Source: DATADF01 sp046263155 (GTDB lineage Bacteria; Actinomycetota; CADDZG01; WHSQ01). From it: 5,858 nucleotides of DNA. Position 1 is the stretch's first letter. Every line of letters begins with the position of its first letter. Location of the stretch: assembly GCA_046263155.1 (NCBI GenBank), contig JBHELF010000093.1, forward strand, positions 1 to 5,858, given 5' to 3'. The notes below the pieces were generated by a model. It was not told the DNA's origin. It worked only from the letters and a program-made list of their open reading frames with translations, and did no database searches. Shown piece after piece: positions 1 to 5,464 of the stretch. The position numbers were made by a program, and so were the translations under genes.

Positions 1-292
1 GTACACCGAGCCAACCTGCATGGACGACCTCAACGGCCTTTTCGATCCGGCCTTTATTAGTCCCGGAGCCCATGACTACGCGCAACTTGATTCGATCTAC
101 GCGCACCTGGACACCACCGGCGGCGGAGGTGGGGGCAAGAAAGGTGGCGGTGGTGGCGGTGGTGGTGGTAACGGCAACGGCAAGGGCGGAAACAACCAGT
201 GCCAGAATGGGAGCTGCGGTTCCCTCGTTCGTGTGTGGGAGGAGGGAGAGTTCACCGTCATTCAATTCGTGTTGCTGGCACCCACGACTTAG
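1..292 (+). CDS. Secreted matrixin-like metalloprotease, C-terminal fragment with poly-Gly tail (5' end outside window)
   Basis: The frame is open from base 2 through the window edge and ends at TAG 290-292, so this is the 3' end of a longer gene. An ATG at 20 exists but is most likely internal, because the frame upstream of it reads YTEPTC and flows straight into the conserved part. The segment TCMDDLNGLFDPAFISP, then HDYAQLDSIYAHLD, resembles the end of the catalytic domain in actinobacterial matrixin-like (M10-type) proteases. The CMxxLN start also matches CMSNLN near the end of the complete protease at 4659-5408. A low-complexity stretch of about 24 residues, mostly Gly with some Lys and Asn, follows. 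The last roughly 33 residues contain two Cys (QCQNGSC) and a hydrophobic end (FTVIQFVLLAPTT). The Gly run is probably a flexible linker to a small C-terminal module. The zinc motif would lie upstream of the window, so the protease assignment is by inference. Confidence 0.6.
   Translation, partial: YTEPTCMDDLNGLFDPAFISPGAHDYAQLDSIYAHLDTTGGGGGGKKGGGGGGGGGNGNGKGGNNQCQNGSCGSLVRVWEEGEFTVIQFVLLAPTT
119..190 (+). repeat. GGN-type simple repeat encoding a poly-glycine linker
   Basis: This is a run of GGC/GGT/GGA/GGG codons broken by AAG and AAC. It encodes six Gly, two Lys, nine Gly, then an Asn/Gly/Lys mix. It lies inside the metalloprotease fragment and keeps its frame. Such tracts are prone to length change by slippage in multiples of three bases. 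Confidence 0.85.
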
Positions 293-300
293 TAAGGCTG

Positions 301-343
301 CTTGGTGCCAAGTAAGCGAGGCCCCGGTTGTACACGGGGCCTC
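301..343. terminator. Tandem stem-loops between a protease gene and a convergent tRNA, probable bidirectional terminator
   Basis: The main hairpin has perfect 9-bp arms, GAGGCCCCG (318-326) and CGGGGCCTC (335-343), around an 8-nt loop. Just before it, CTTGGTGCCAAG (301-312) forms a smaller stem-loop with at least 4 bp. The structure starts 9 nt after the protease stop codon. It also lies 30 nt past the 3' end of the tRNA on the other strand, so it could end transcription from both sides. There is no good T-tract on either side, which is common for GC-rich actinobacterial terminators but lowers certainty. Confidence 0.6.
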
Positions 344-373
344 ACCCATCTGCAGCTAACTCTTCTACTCCTG

Positions 374-447
374 CGCGCCCGGAGGGATTCGAACCCCCGA
401 CCCTCGGATTAGAAGTCCGATGCTCTATCCGGCTGAGCTACGGGCGC
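374..447 (-). tRNA. tRNA-Arg, anticodon TCT
   Basis: Read on the minus strand this is a complete 74-nt cloverleaf. The acceptor arms GCGCCCG and CGGGCGC pair perfectly over 7 bp. The D stem is GCTC/GAGC around the loop AGCCGGATA. The anticodon stem TCGGA/TCCGA carries the loop CTTCTAA, so the anticodon is TCT, reading AGA arginine codons. The variable loop is GGGTC. The T arm is GGGGG/CCCTC, with one G-U pair, around TTCGAAT. The discriminator base is G, and the next bases are CAG, so the 3' CCA is not encoded and must be added by the CCA-adding enzyme. The gene stands alone. Upstream on its strand, around 468-473, TAGACG is a weak -10 candidate with no convincing -35. Confidence 0.97.
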
Positions 448-673
448 CTGTTGTGAAACCGTTGGTACGTCTACAAGTATGCCCGCCGCCTCGAAGTAGG
501 GACGGCAAAGTGTCCCAAGACTGTCCCTCTCCTTGAACTCCCTCAGCGACCCAGCCCTGAGGTCTTCAACATCTATTCCGGCTTGGAGGACTGCTCGGTG
601 GTCGTGATCGAAGCGTGCCCCATGACGGCCTTGATCTCGTGAAGCGTTCCCACGCTGAGAGTAGGTTTCGTCA
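448..673. other. Intergenic region without a recognisable gene
   Basis: These 226 bp separate the tRNA (leftward) from the small VOC gene (rightward), so promoters for both should lie here. A long open frame on the minus strand crosses the region, but it runs into the tRNA and overlaps the VOC gene, and its translation resembles nothing I know. I see no convincing sigma-70 type -35/-10 pair. A short inverted repeat, AGCGT-TCCC-ACGCT (643-656), sits directly before the ribosome binding site of the VOC gene. Confidence 0.6.
657..665 (+). promoter_or_regulatory. Ribosome binding site of the single-domain VOC gene
   Basis: GAGAGTAGG is purine-rich and ends 8 nt before the ATG at 674, which supports that start. 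It directly follows a 5-bp inverted repeat (643-656) that could form a small hairpin just upstream. Confidence 0.6.
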
Positions 674-1054
674 ATGGCATGTCGTATCAGTGAGCTCGTG
701 CTCGGTTGCCGCGAACCCGAGGTGCTGGCGCGGTTCTGGTGCGAAGTCCTGGACTTCGTAGTGCTCGATCGCGAAGAGGACGGCAGCCTCGAGATCGGGC
801 CGCGCGAAGGGTTCGGCGGCCCGCAGCCGACGATCATTCTCAGCCGCAGGGACGAGCCGGAGCCGGGGAAGTCCCGGCTGCACATCGACGTCAACGCCAC
901 CGACCGCGATCAGGACGCCGAGCTCGAACGACTCCTGAAGCTCGGGGCGCGCCCGGCCGACATCGGCCAGACCGGCGAGGAGCCCTGGCACGTTCTGGCC
1001 GACCCCGAGGGCAATGAGTTCTGCCTCCTCAAGGCCCGCCTCGACCCGCTCTGA
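674..1054 (+). CDS. Single-domain VOC/glyoxalase-like protein
   Basis: This encodes a 126-residue cytoplasmic protein with no signal peptide, the usual length for one vicinal-oxygen-chelate domain made of two beta-alpha-beta-beta-beta units. It opens with the typical first strand and helix (ISELVLGCREPEVLARFW, residues 5-22). LHIDV (69-73) carries His70, a likely metal-ligand position. The end WHVLADPEGNEFCLL (105-119) is the hallmark of glyoxalase-like (Glyoxalase_6 type) proteins, with Glu115 a second possible ligand. Members of this family are bound to varied reactions, such as methylglyoxal detoxification, dioxygenation and antibiotic resistance, and most remain uncharacterised, so no substrate can be named. 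The ATG has a good upstream GAGAGTAGG. The gene appears monocistronic and converges on the CPBP gene with only 24 bp between stop codons and no obvious terminator. Confidence 0.88.
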   Translation: MACRISELVLGCREPEVLARFWCEVLDFVVLDREEDGSLEIGPREGFGGPQPTIILSRRDEPEPGKSRLHIDVNATDRDQDAELERLLKLGARPADIGQTGEEPWHVLADPEGNEFCLLKARLDPL

Positions 1055-1078
1055 CGGCTCTGTGTCCCCGGTGCGGCC

Positions 1079-1789
1079 CTAGCGGCGTCCTTGTCCACTC
1101 CGCTGGTTATGGCGGCTTGCCATTGCCGAGGCCAGAGCGCTGAACGAGTTCACCCCCGCATGGATCACGATGGGCGCGATGAGACCACCGCTCCGAAGAC
1201 GCAACCAAGTAAGGAGCAGCCCCGCGAGCGTGGTACCCGCGACTCCGGCAAAGGCGGCCGCCGCCAGTTTGCGGGCAGTTGCCTCGGGCTCATTCATGCG
1301 GAAGCCGATGATCGTGGGAGAGATGTGCCAGACCCCGAAGGCGGCCGACGCGGCCAGCGCGGCAACGGCGGTGGAGACTCCGGCTTCCCGCCAGGCGGCA
1401 AACAATGCGCCTCGAAAGACCAGCTCCTCCACGACCGCCGTCCCGAGCGGTATCCGCACCAACACGTAGTAGCCGAGAGCGCGGCCCCGACGCTGAACGA
1501 CGCGCGCATCCACGATGTGGTGCCCATGCTGCGAGCGCGCAAATAAGAAGACGAGCAGCGCGAAGAGGGCAACGGCGGCCAAGCTCAGTGAAGCGCCCTT
1601 AAAGCCATCCCGCAAGCCGAGCTCGGCCGACGATAAGTCGTACATCGCGATCGCAATCCACGTCGTCACCGCGGCGAAAGTGAGGTTGATGGGGACGTAG
1701 GCCGCGCCCTGAAACGGCTTCCACCAGTTGATCGCGTTGTTGTAGGCGACGACGACGAGGGACAGCAAGACCGCGACGACGACGTCCAC
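1079..1789 (-). CDS. CPBP family (CAAX/Rce1-type) intramembrane metalloprotease
   Basis: This encodes a 236-residue polytopic membrane protein. All three signature motifs of the CPBP/ABI family (PF02517) are present: EELVFR at 121-126 (the catalytic EExxxR), FGVWH at 151-155 (FxxxH) and HAGVN at 210-214 (HxxxN). The enzyme is therefore probably active. Hydrophobic segments lie at about residues 2-19, 33-50, 66-84, 106-122, 140-155, 175-195 and 202-222. Bacterial relatives cleave membrane-embedded substrates or give self-immunity to bacteriocin-like peptides; the substrate here is unknown. The start is GTG at 1789. An in-frame stop 33 nt upstream, which is also the stop of the acyltransferase gene, limits alternatives. 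The only Shine-Dalgarno-like GAGG abuts this GTG, so initiation may depend on translational coupling to the acyltransferase gene 30 nt upstream. The C-terminal tail is basic (RHNQRSGQGRR) and probably cytosolic. Confidence 0.9.
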   Translation of the reverse strand: MDVVVAVLLSLVVVAYNNAINWWKPFQGAAYVPINLTFAAVTTWIAIAMYDLSSAELGLRDGFKGASLSLAAVALFALLVFLFARSQHGHHIVDARVVQRRGRALGYYVLVRIPLGTAVVEELVFRGALFAAWREAGVSTAVAALAASAAFGVWHISPTIIGFRMNEPEATARKLAAAAFAGVAGTTLAGLLLTWLRLRSGGLIAPIVIHAGVNSFSALASAMASRHNQRSGQGRR

Positions 1790-1819
1790 CTCAGCCGACC
1801 AGACCGGCGAGGGAAACCG

Positions 1820-2938
1820 TCACATCGCTGTGCGTATCCGCTTGGTGGCCGTCAGCAACGGCAGAGTGAGAAGCGCCGGACCGATTACCCATAGGGGACG
1901 GCTCACCCACCAAAGCAGGTTGGGCTCCTCCGGCACCGACCCGAGCGCGCGCATCGCGGCGTAGAACAGGGCGAAGCCCACGGTGTGCCACAAAAAGAGG
2001 GGCATGGCGTTATCGGACAACCACGCGATAAAGCGGCGCACAGGGCGACGCTCGGCGAACTCGATGACTCGTTCGCGATATGCCACGACCAGTCCGACTT
2101 GGAAGATCAGTAGGGCAACGATCGGAAGGGTCGGCGGACCCATGTTGGAAAAGCGATCGACCGTGGAAGTCGTGCCGACCATCGACCGTGGATAGAGACC
2201 CATGTTGGTGAGGCCGACCAACCCGGCGAAACCGATCAGCATCAGCGAGTGGCCGAAGCGCACTGGAGCTTCACGCAACCGCTCCCAGGACCAACCGACT
2301 TGGTGCGCGGCCCCCCAGACCAAGACCATGTTGAACCACGCGACTTCCGGATGACCGAATCGGAAACGGACGAGATCGATGCCCATAGTGGCGACTCCGA
2401 GGGCGATGGGCACGAGCTCACCCCACCGCCTATCCAGTGCATCCCAGATGGGGACCGTCACCACGAGGACCATGTAGACGACGAGGAACCATAGTGGTGA
2501 GAGCACGAGCAGAATGCCGCGAGGCACCCAGGGATCGCCTCCGGCGTGCAAGAACGCCACGGCGATGCCGGCTCCGGCGACGACGGCGATCAACACGAGC
2601 GCGGGAACGCCGAGCTGCACCGCGCGGCGCTTAACGAACTTCGCCCAGGCCCCCTTTTGACTGCGATCCCGTGCCCACGCCCGGGCATGAACGAAGCCGC
2701 CTGCAACAAAGAACAGCGGCATGACCTGAAGGACCCACGTGAGGCTCCATAGTCCGGACACGTAGCCAATTGGGTTGTCCGCGTGAGGACCGTCGGCGCG
2801 CCACACGAGGATCGTGAACACCCAGTGCCACAGCACCACGGTGGTCGTGGCGAGCGACCGCAGGAGGTCGATCAGCTCATCCCGCCGCCCACCCGGATCG
2901 GCAGGCGGGAGCATCGCGGGATGTTTCGGCTCGGCCAC
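1820..2938 (-). CDS. Acyltransferase-3 family integral membrane protein
   Basis: This encodes a 372-residue protein with about ten hydrophobic segments, the usual size and layout of acyltransferase 3 (PF01757). These proteins move acetyl or other acyl groups across or at the membrane onto sugars, lipids, peptidoglycan or antibiotics. Visible family marks are DLLRSLA..LWHW (residues 24-39, with Arg27 and the probable catalytic His38), PLFFVAGGF (74-82), LWFLVVY (149-155), NMGPPTLPI (265-273) and the late LFLWHT (315-320). The N-terminus (1-20) is hydrophilic and Pro-rich. The start is GTG at 2938, with the weak GGCGAG just upstream; an ATG at codon 9 is a possible alternative. The acceptor cannot be predicted. 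The CPBP protease gene follows after 30 nt on the same strand, so the two are probably cotranscribed. The DUF429 gene is divergent, 42 bp away. Confidence 0.9.
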   Translation of the reverse strand: MAEPKHPAMLPPADPGGRRDELIDLLRSLATTTVVLWHWVFTILVWRADGPHADNPIGYVSGLWSLTWVLQVMPLFFVAGGFVHARAWARDRSQKGAWAKFVKRRAVQLGVPALVLIAVVAGAGIAVAFLHAGGDPWVPRGILLVLSPLWFLVVYMVLVVTVPIWDALDRRWGELVPIALGVATMGIDLVRFRFGHPEVAWFNMVLVWGAAHQVGWSWERLREAPVRFGHSLMLIGFAGLVGLTNMGLYPRSMVGTTSTVDRFSNMGPPTLPIVALLIFQVGLVVAYRERVIEFAERRPVRRFIAWLSDNAMPLFLWHTVGFALFYAAMRALGSVPEEPNLLWWVSRPLWVIGPALLTLPLLTATKRIRTAM

Positions 2939-2980
2939 TACTCGCCACGATAATTCGGCTTCGATGCGACAGGTTGGATT
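2939..2980. promoter_or_regulatory. Short divergent intergenic region, probable promoters both ways
   Basis: Only 42 bp separate the GTG start of the acyltransferase (leftward) and the GTG start of the DUF429 gene (rightward). GATAAT (2949-2954) resembles a rightward -10 box, but the nearest -35-like TTTCGG (2924-2929) is poor and lies inside the acyltransferase gene. ACAGG (2969-2973), ending 7 nt before 2981, is a plausible ribosome binding site for DUF429. Any leftward promoter would have to lie partly within DUF429. The assignment rests on gene orientation more than on boxes. Confidence 0.35.
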
Positions 2981-3727
2981 GTGATCACCCTCGGCATTGA
3001 TCTCGCCGCGCAGGCCAAGAACACCGCGGCTTGTCTTCTTGACTGGACGTCGGCACCGGTTCGCGCTATCGAGCTGCAGGCGGGGCTCGATGACGATCAG
3101 CTGATGGCGTTTATCGCGCAGGCAGAGAAGGTGGGAATCGATTCACCGTTCGGGTGGCCGACGGAATTCGTTGCGGCCGTCTCCGGCTATCTGACCGGAA
3201 ATCGATGGCCGGAGACCACGCCCGAGACGCTCCACTACCGGCTCACCGATCGCATCGTGACCAAACTCGCGCGCCGTCCGCTGAGTGTGTCGACGGATCG
3301 CATCGGCATCACTGCCATGCGCTGTGCTCGCTTGCTCGGCCGCGCGGAGGAGTTCATAGGGCCCGTCGATCGGAGCGGCACGGGCCGGCTGTGTGAGGTC
3401 TATCCCGCAGCCGCGCTCGTCCTTTGGGGGTTCGACGTCCGCGGTTACAAGAACCCTCGCGGCTCGGTCGTTCGTGCCCGGTTGATCGAGCGTTTTCTGG
3501 CGGGGGCGACCTGGATGGTGCTCGAAGAGGAGCTGCTTGAGATCTGTGTCCGCAGCGACCATTGCTTTGACGCGCTGGTCGCCGCGACGATCGCCCGGGC
3601 GGCGGCGCTCGAACTCACCCAGCGGCCATCCGGGCACGAACGCGAAATCGCACGGCAGGAGGGCTGGATTCATCTCCCGAGCTCCGACTCGCTGGGGCGG
3701 CTAGGGCCTCTTGAAACCGGCTGTTAG
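2981..3727 (+). CDS. DUF429 family protein (predicted RNase H-like fold)
   Basis: This encodes a 248-residue soluble protein that shows the DUF429 (PF04250) pattern throughout. GIDLA (5-9) opens the first strand, VGIDSPFGWP is at 51-60, YRLTDR at 86-91, EVYPAAAL at 139-146, SDHCFDALVAA at 192-202 and EGWIHLP at 227-233. The spaced acidic residues Asp7, Asp54, Glu139 and Asp193/Asp197 match what is expected of an RNase H-like nuclease fold, so a nuclease activity is plausible. The cellular role of the family is unknown and I do not assign one. The start is GTG at 2981; the family normally begins a few residues before GID, which supports it. The gene ends 42 bp before a two-domain VOC gene on the same strand. 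Confidence 0.88.
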   Translation: MITLGIDLAAQAKNTAACLLDWTSAPVRAIELQAGLDDDQLMAFIAQAEKVGIDSPFGWPTEFVAAVSGYLTGNRWPETTPETLHYRLTDRIVTKLARRPLSVSTDRIGITAMRCARLLGRAEEFIGPVDRSGTGRLCEVYPAAALVLWGFDVRGYKNPRGSVVRARLIERFLAGATWMVLEEELLEICVRSDHCFDALVAATIARAAALELTQRPSGHEREIARQEGWIHLPSSDSLGRLGPLETGC

Positions 3728-3740
3728 CCTGCGCGATCGT
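3711..3740 (+). promoter_or_regulatory. Weak candidate promoter for the two-domain VOC gene
   Basis: TTGAAA (3711-3716) is a good -35 element and overlaps the end of the DUF429 gene. It is followed after 18 bp by GATCGT (3735-3740), a poor -10 element. If real, it would give the VOC gene its own transcript; otherwise the gene is read through from DUF429. This is pattern matching only. Confidence 0.25.
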
Positions 3741-3759
3741 CCGCCGCTACAACGGTCGT

Positions 3760-3766
3760 AGGAGGT
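3760..3766 (+). promoter_or_regulatory. Strong ribosome binding site of the two-domain VOC gene
   Basis: AGGAGGT is a consensus Shine-Dalgarno sequence, three bases before the ATG at 3770. It is the best ribosome binding site in the window, which suggests that this gene is translated efficiently. Confidence 0.85.
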
Positions 3767-3769
3767 CCA

Positions 3770-4546
3770 ATGCCCGAGAAAACCAGTCATCCGCACGGCA
3801 GTTTTTCGTGGGCCGATCTGGCGACGAGCGACGTCGAAGGGGCCACGAGCTTCTACACGGGTCTTTTCGACTGGGATGTCGAGGACCTGCCCATAGAGCC
3901 AGAGGGCAGTTACTCGATGTTCCGCATCAACGGCAAAGACGTCGCCGCAGCAAGTCAGGGTGGGCCGGAGCAAGGCCCGCCTCACTGGAACGCCTACATC
4001 ACCGTCGACGATGTCGACAAGACCACCGAGCAAGCGAAGGAACTCGGGGCGAACGTGCTCGCGGAGCCCTTCGACGTCATGGGGCTCGGCCGTATGTCGA
4101 TCGCCCAAGACCCCGCCGGGGCCGCGTTCTGTCTGTGGCAGGGGACCACCAACATCGGGGCGCAGCTAATGGATGAGGTGGGCTCGCTTACGTGGTTCGA
4201 ATGCGGCACTTCCAACATGAAGGCCGCGGAGAAGTTCTATACGGAGCTGTTTAGCTGGACGACCCAGCCCATGGGTTCCGAGCCCCCTTACACGATGTTC
4301 TCCCGCGGCGACAAGCAAGAGGCCGGGTTCTACGAGCTCGCCGGGGAGATGGCTTCGATCCCTCCTAACTGGACGGTCTACTTTCTGGTTGCAGACTGCG
4401 CGGCGAGCGCAGAAAAGGCGAAGGAGCTGGGCGGCAACCTCATCGTGCCTCCTCAGGACATTCCCGGATTCGGCAAGTTTTCCTTGATCGCCGACCCGCA
4501 GGGAGCCGCCTTCGGCATCTACGAGGCTGGGCGGGCCCAGAGCTAG
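3770..4546 (+). CDS. Two-domain VOC/glyoxalase family protein
   Basis: This encodes a 258-residue cytoplasmic protein made of two tandem VOC domains, about residues 9-126 and 137-255. The copies align at their openings (GSFSWADLATSDVEGATSFY at 10-29 and GSLTWFECGTSNMKAAEKFY at 138-157, each followed by LFxW) and at their ends (QDPAGAAFCLWQG and ADPQGAAFGIYEAG). Both also share an AKELG helix end (89-93 and 217-221). This is the architecture of actinobacterial two-domain glyoxalase/hydroxylase-like proteins, including the mycobacterial CFP30B type. The usual charged metal ligands are not clear: the closing strands have Ala-Ala-Phe where glyoxalases carry a ligand Glu. Catalysis is therefore uncertain, and a binding role or another reaction is possible. 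The start is ATG with a consensus AGGAGGT. A strong terminator follows directly. Confidence 0.92.
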   Translation: MPEKTSHPHGSFSWADLATSDVEGATSFYTGLFDWDVEDLPIEPEGSYSMFRINGKDVAAASQGGPEQGPPHWNAYITVDDVDKTTEQAKELGANVLAEPFDVMGLGRMSIAQDPAGAAFCLWQGTTNIGAQLMDEVGSLTWFECGTSNMKAAEKFYTELFSWTTQPMGSEPPYTMFSRGDKQEAGFYELAGEMASIPPNWTVYFLVADCAASAEKAKELGGNLIVPPQDIPGFGKFSLIADPQGAAFGIYEAGRAQS

Positions 4547-4563
4547 GCCAAGCAAGCCGGGCG

Positions 4564-4593
4564 GAGGAGGGCCGGAAACGCTGGGCCCTCCTC
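4564..4593 (+). terminator. GC-rich hairpin terminator after the two-domain VOC gene
   Basis: GAGGAGGGCC (4564-4573) and GGCCCTCCTC (4584-4593) form a perfect 10-bp stem around the 10-nt loop GGAAACGCTG. It begins 17 nt after the TAG stop. The downstream bases TGACGTTG are only mildly T-rich, so this is a hairpin with a poor U-tract, as is usual in GC-rich actinobacteria. Confidence 0.75.
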
Positions 4594-4628
4594 TGACGTT
4601 GTAGGGGGTAAGTAGTCGGGCGCTCGGG

Positions 4629-4643
4629 AGGGGCTGCGCCCCT
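4629..4643 (+). promoter_or_regulatory. Small hairpin in the leader of the metalloprotease gene
   Basis: AGGGGC-TGC-GCCCCT is a perfect 6-bp inverted repeat with a 3-nt loop, ending 15 nt before the ATG at 4659. Between it and the ATG lies only A-rich sequence (GACGAAAGAAAAGA) with no strong Shine-Dalgarno. It could stabilise the leader or affect initiation, but it could equally be a chance feature of GC-rich DNA. Confidence 0.4.
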
Positions 4644-4658
4644 AGACGAAAGAAAAGA

Positions 4659-5408
4659 ATGCGCCGACCTCTGATTCTGCTGGCCGCAGTCGTGCTCCTC
4701 ATCGGGGGCCTGGGGCCGGCATCCGCGCAAGAGACTGCCTACGAGCAGCCGAATTCGTTCGAATGGGGCGAGAGGGCTCTCGACGTGATCATCGTGCCGC
4801 CGAGTCACGGCCAGCTTTTCAACGGAAACGGGGTCCTCGGTGGTTCGGAAGGTGGGGCCGGTGAACTCACGCCCTTCAACTCTTACTTGAAGGCAGTCGA
4901 GAAGGCGATTGCCGATTGGGACAGAGCGATCGCAACCTACGGTTCGCCCACTCTTAAGGCGCGTCTCGTGACGAACGTCTTTGTGGCCGGACGCGACTCA
5001 ATTCCTACCAACGTGCTCCTGGACCCCGAGATCGTCGTGCTGTGGGATGAGGAGAAGGCCATCATCCTGGGGGTCTCCCTCAGGGCGGCAAACGTATGCA
5101 TCTCCGACATGTCGAAGTCCTTCATCAGCAGCTTCACCTACGCCGACATGTACAACGTCGGAGGGCACGAGTACGGCCATTGCCTCGGGCTCGATCACAC
5201 CCTGGGGCCTGCGGGCGACCCGCGCATCGAGCACGACATCATGTTCGCCACCTACATGGACAGTCCCGGTGATTCCGGCACCCACTTGCACTGCATGAGC
5301 AATCTCAATGTCGCCGGGCTCGAGCAATCCTTTGGCGCCGTACTTGGAAAGTCGGGTGGCGATTCCGCGTTCATTCCGGCGTCCCAGTATCAGACGATCG
5401 GCTGCTAA
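4659..5408 (+). CDS. Secreted matrixin-like zinc metalloprotease
   Basis: This encodes a 249-residue precursor. Residues 1-23 form a clear signal peptide: RR near the start, a Leu/Val/Ala-rich core, then ASA before QE as the likely signal peptidase I site. The mature protein carries HEYGHCLGLDH at 170-180, the HExxHxxGxxH zinc motif of metzincins, with His170, His174 and His180 as ligands and Glu171 as catalytic base. HDIMFATYM (192-200) provides a plausible Met-turn, with Met195. Four Cys remain after cleavage (147, 175, 212 and the C-terminal 249), so two disulfides are possible. The conserved N-terminal part LDVIIVPPSHGQLFNGNG (41-58) and the DWDRAI helix fit actinobacterial matrixin-like proteins. 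No separate propeptide with a cysteine switch is evident. It is probably an extracellular endopeptidase; the substrate is unknown. It lacks the Gly-rich tail seen in the partial relative at the left edge. The start is ATG with an A-rich, weak ribosome binding site. Confidence 0.88.
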   Translation: MRRPLILLAAVVLLIGGLGPASAQETAYEQPNSFEWGERALDVIIVPPSHGQLFNGNGVLGGSEGGAGELTPFNSYLKAVEKAIADWDRAIATYGSPTLKARLVTNVFVAGRDSIPTNVLLDPEIVVLWDEEKAIILGVSLRAANVCISDMSKSFISSFTYADMYNVGGHEYGHCLGLDHTLGPAGDPRIEHDIMFATYMDSPGDSGTHLHCMSNLNVAGLEQSFGAVLGKSGGDSAFIPASQYQTIGC

Positions 5409-5420
5409 AAGCGCTTCCGT

Positions 5421-5464
5421 GCGACCTGTGGTCGCTCATGTGTGCATAGGCCACACCAGCGACC
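5421..5464. terminator. Alternative stem-loops between convergent genes, probable bidirectional terminator
   Basis: The 66-bp spacer between the metalloprotease stop and the M20 stop holds two overlapping hairpins. GCGACC (5421-5426) pairs with GGTCGC (5430-5435) over a TGT loop. Alternatively GGTCGCT (5430-5436) pairs with AGCGACC (5458-5464), and inside that stem GTGTG (5440-5444) pairs with CACAC (5452-5456). The longer form is a 7-bp plus 5-bp stem with an internal bulge. The shared GGTCGC arm makes the two forms mutually exclusive. Neither side has a T-tract. Position between convergent stop codons favours a terminator role for both strands. Confidence 0.5.

Noticed and set aside
119..190. 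Possible short CRISPR-like or regulatory repeat
   Set aside because: It is a codon-level GGN repeat within an open reading frame, with no spacers and no palindromic unit.
72..359. Second plus-strand frame overlapping the poly-Gly metalloprotease end
   Set aside because: It runs out of frame with the conserved segment, through the GGN repeat and into the terminator hairpin. It only exists because the repeat lacks stops in that frame.
409..900. Long minus-strand open frame crossing the tRNA-Arg gene and the start of the VOC gene
   Set aside because: Its C-terminus reads PVAQPDRASDF, which is simply a translated tRNA gene, a well-known source of false proteins. The rest is antisense to the VOC gene and unlike any family.
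1091..1546. Plus-strand open frame inside the CPBP protease gene
   Set aside because: It is antisense to a gene with all three CPBP motifs. The composition is Arg/Gly/Pro-rich, typical of shadow frames in GC-rich DNA.
3143..3673. 176-codon minus-strand open frame within DUF429
   Set aside because: It lies fully opposite a gene with strong family motifs. The translation is rich in Arg and Pro and shows no domain.
3701..4108. Minus-strand open frame opposite the end of DUF429 and the start of the two-domain VOC gene
   Set aside because: It spans two well-supported genes on the other strand and has no recognisable motif.
4166..4702. 178-codon minus-strand open frame over the VOC gene end and the protease leader
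   Set aside because: It crosses a terminator hairpin and two supported genes and encodes no familiar domain.
4998..5327. Minus-strand open frame opposite the metalloprotease zinc motif
   Set aside because: The plus strand carries a signal peptide and HExxHxxGxxH. The opposite frame is a by-product of its codon use.
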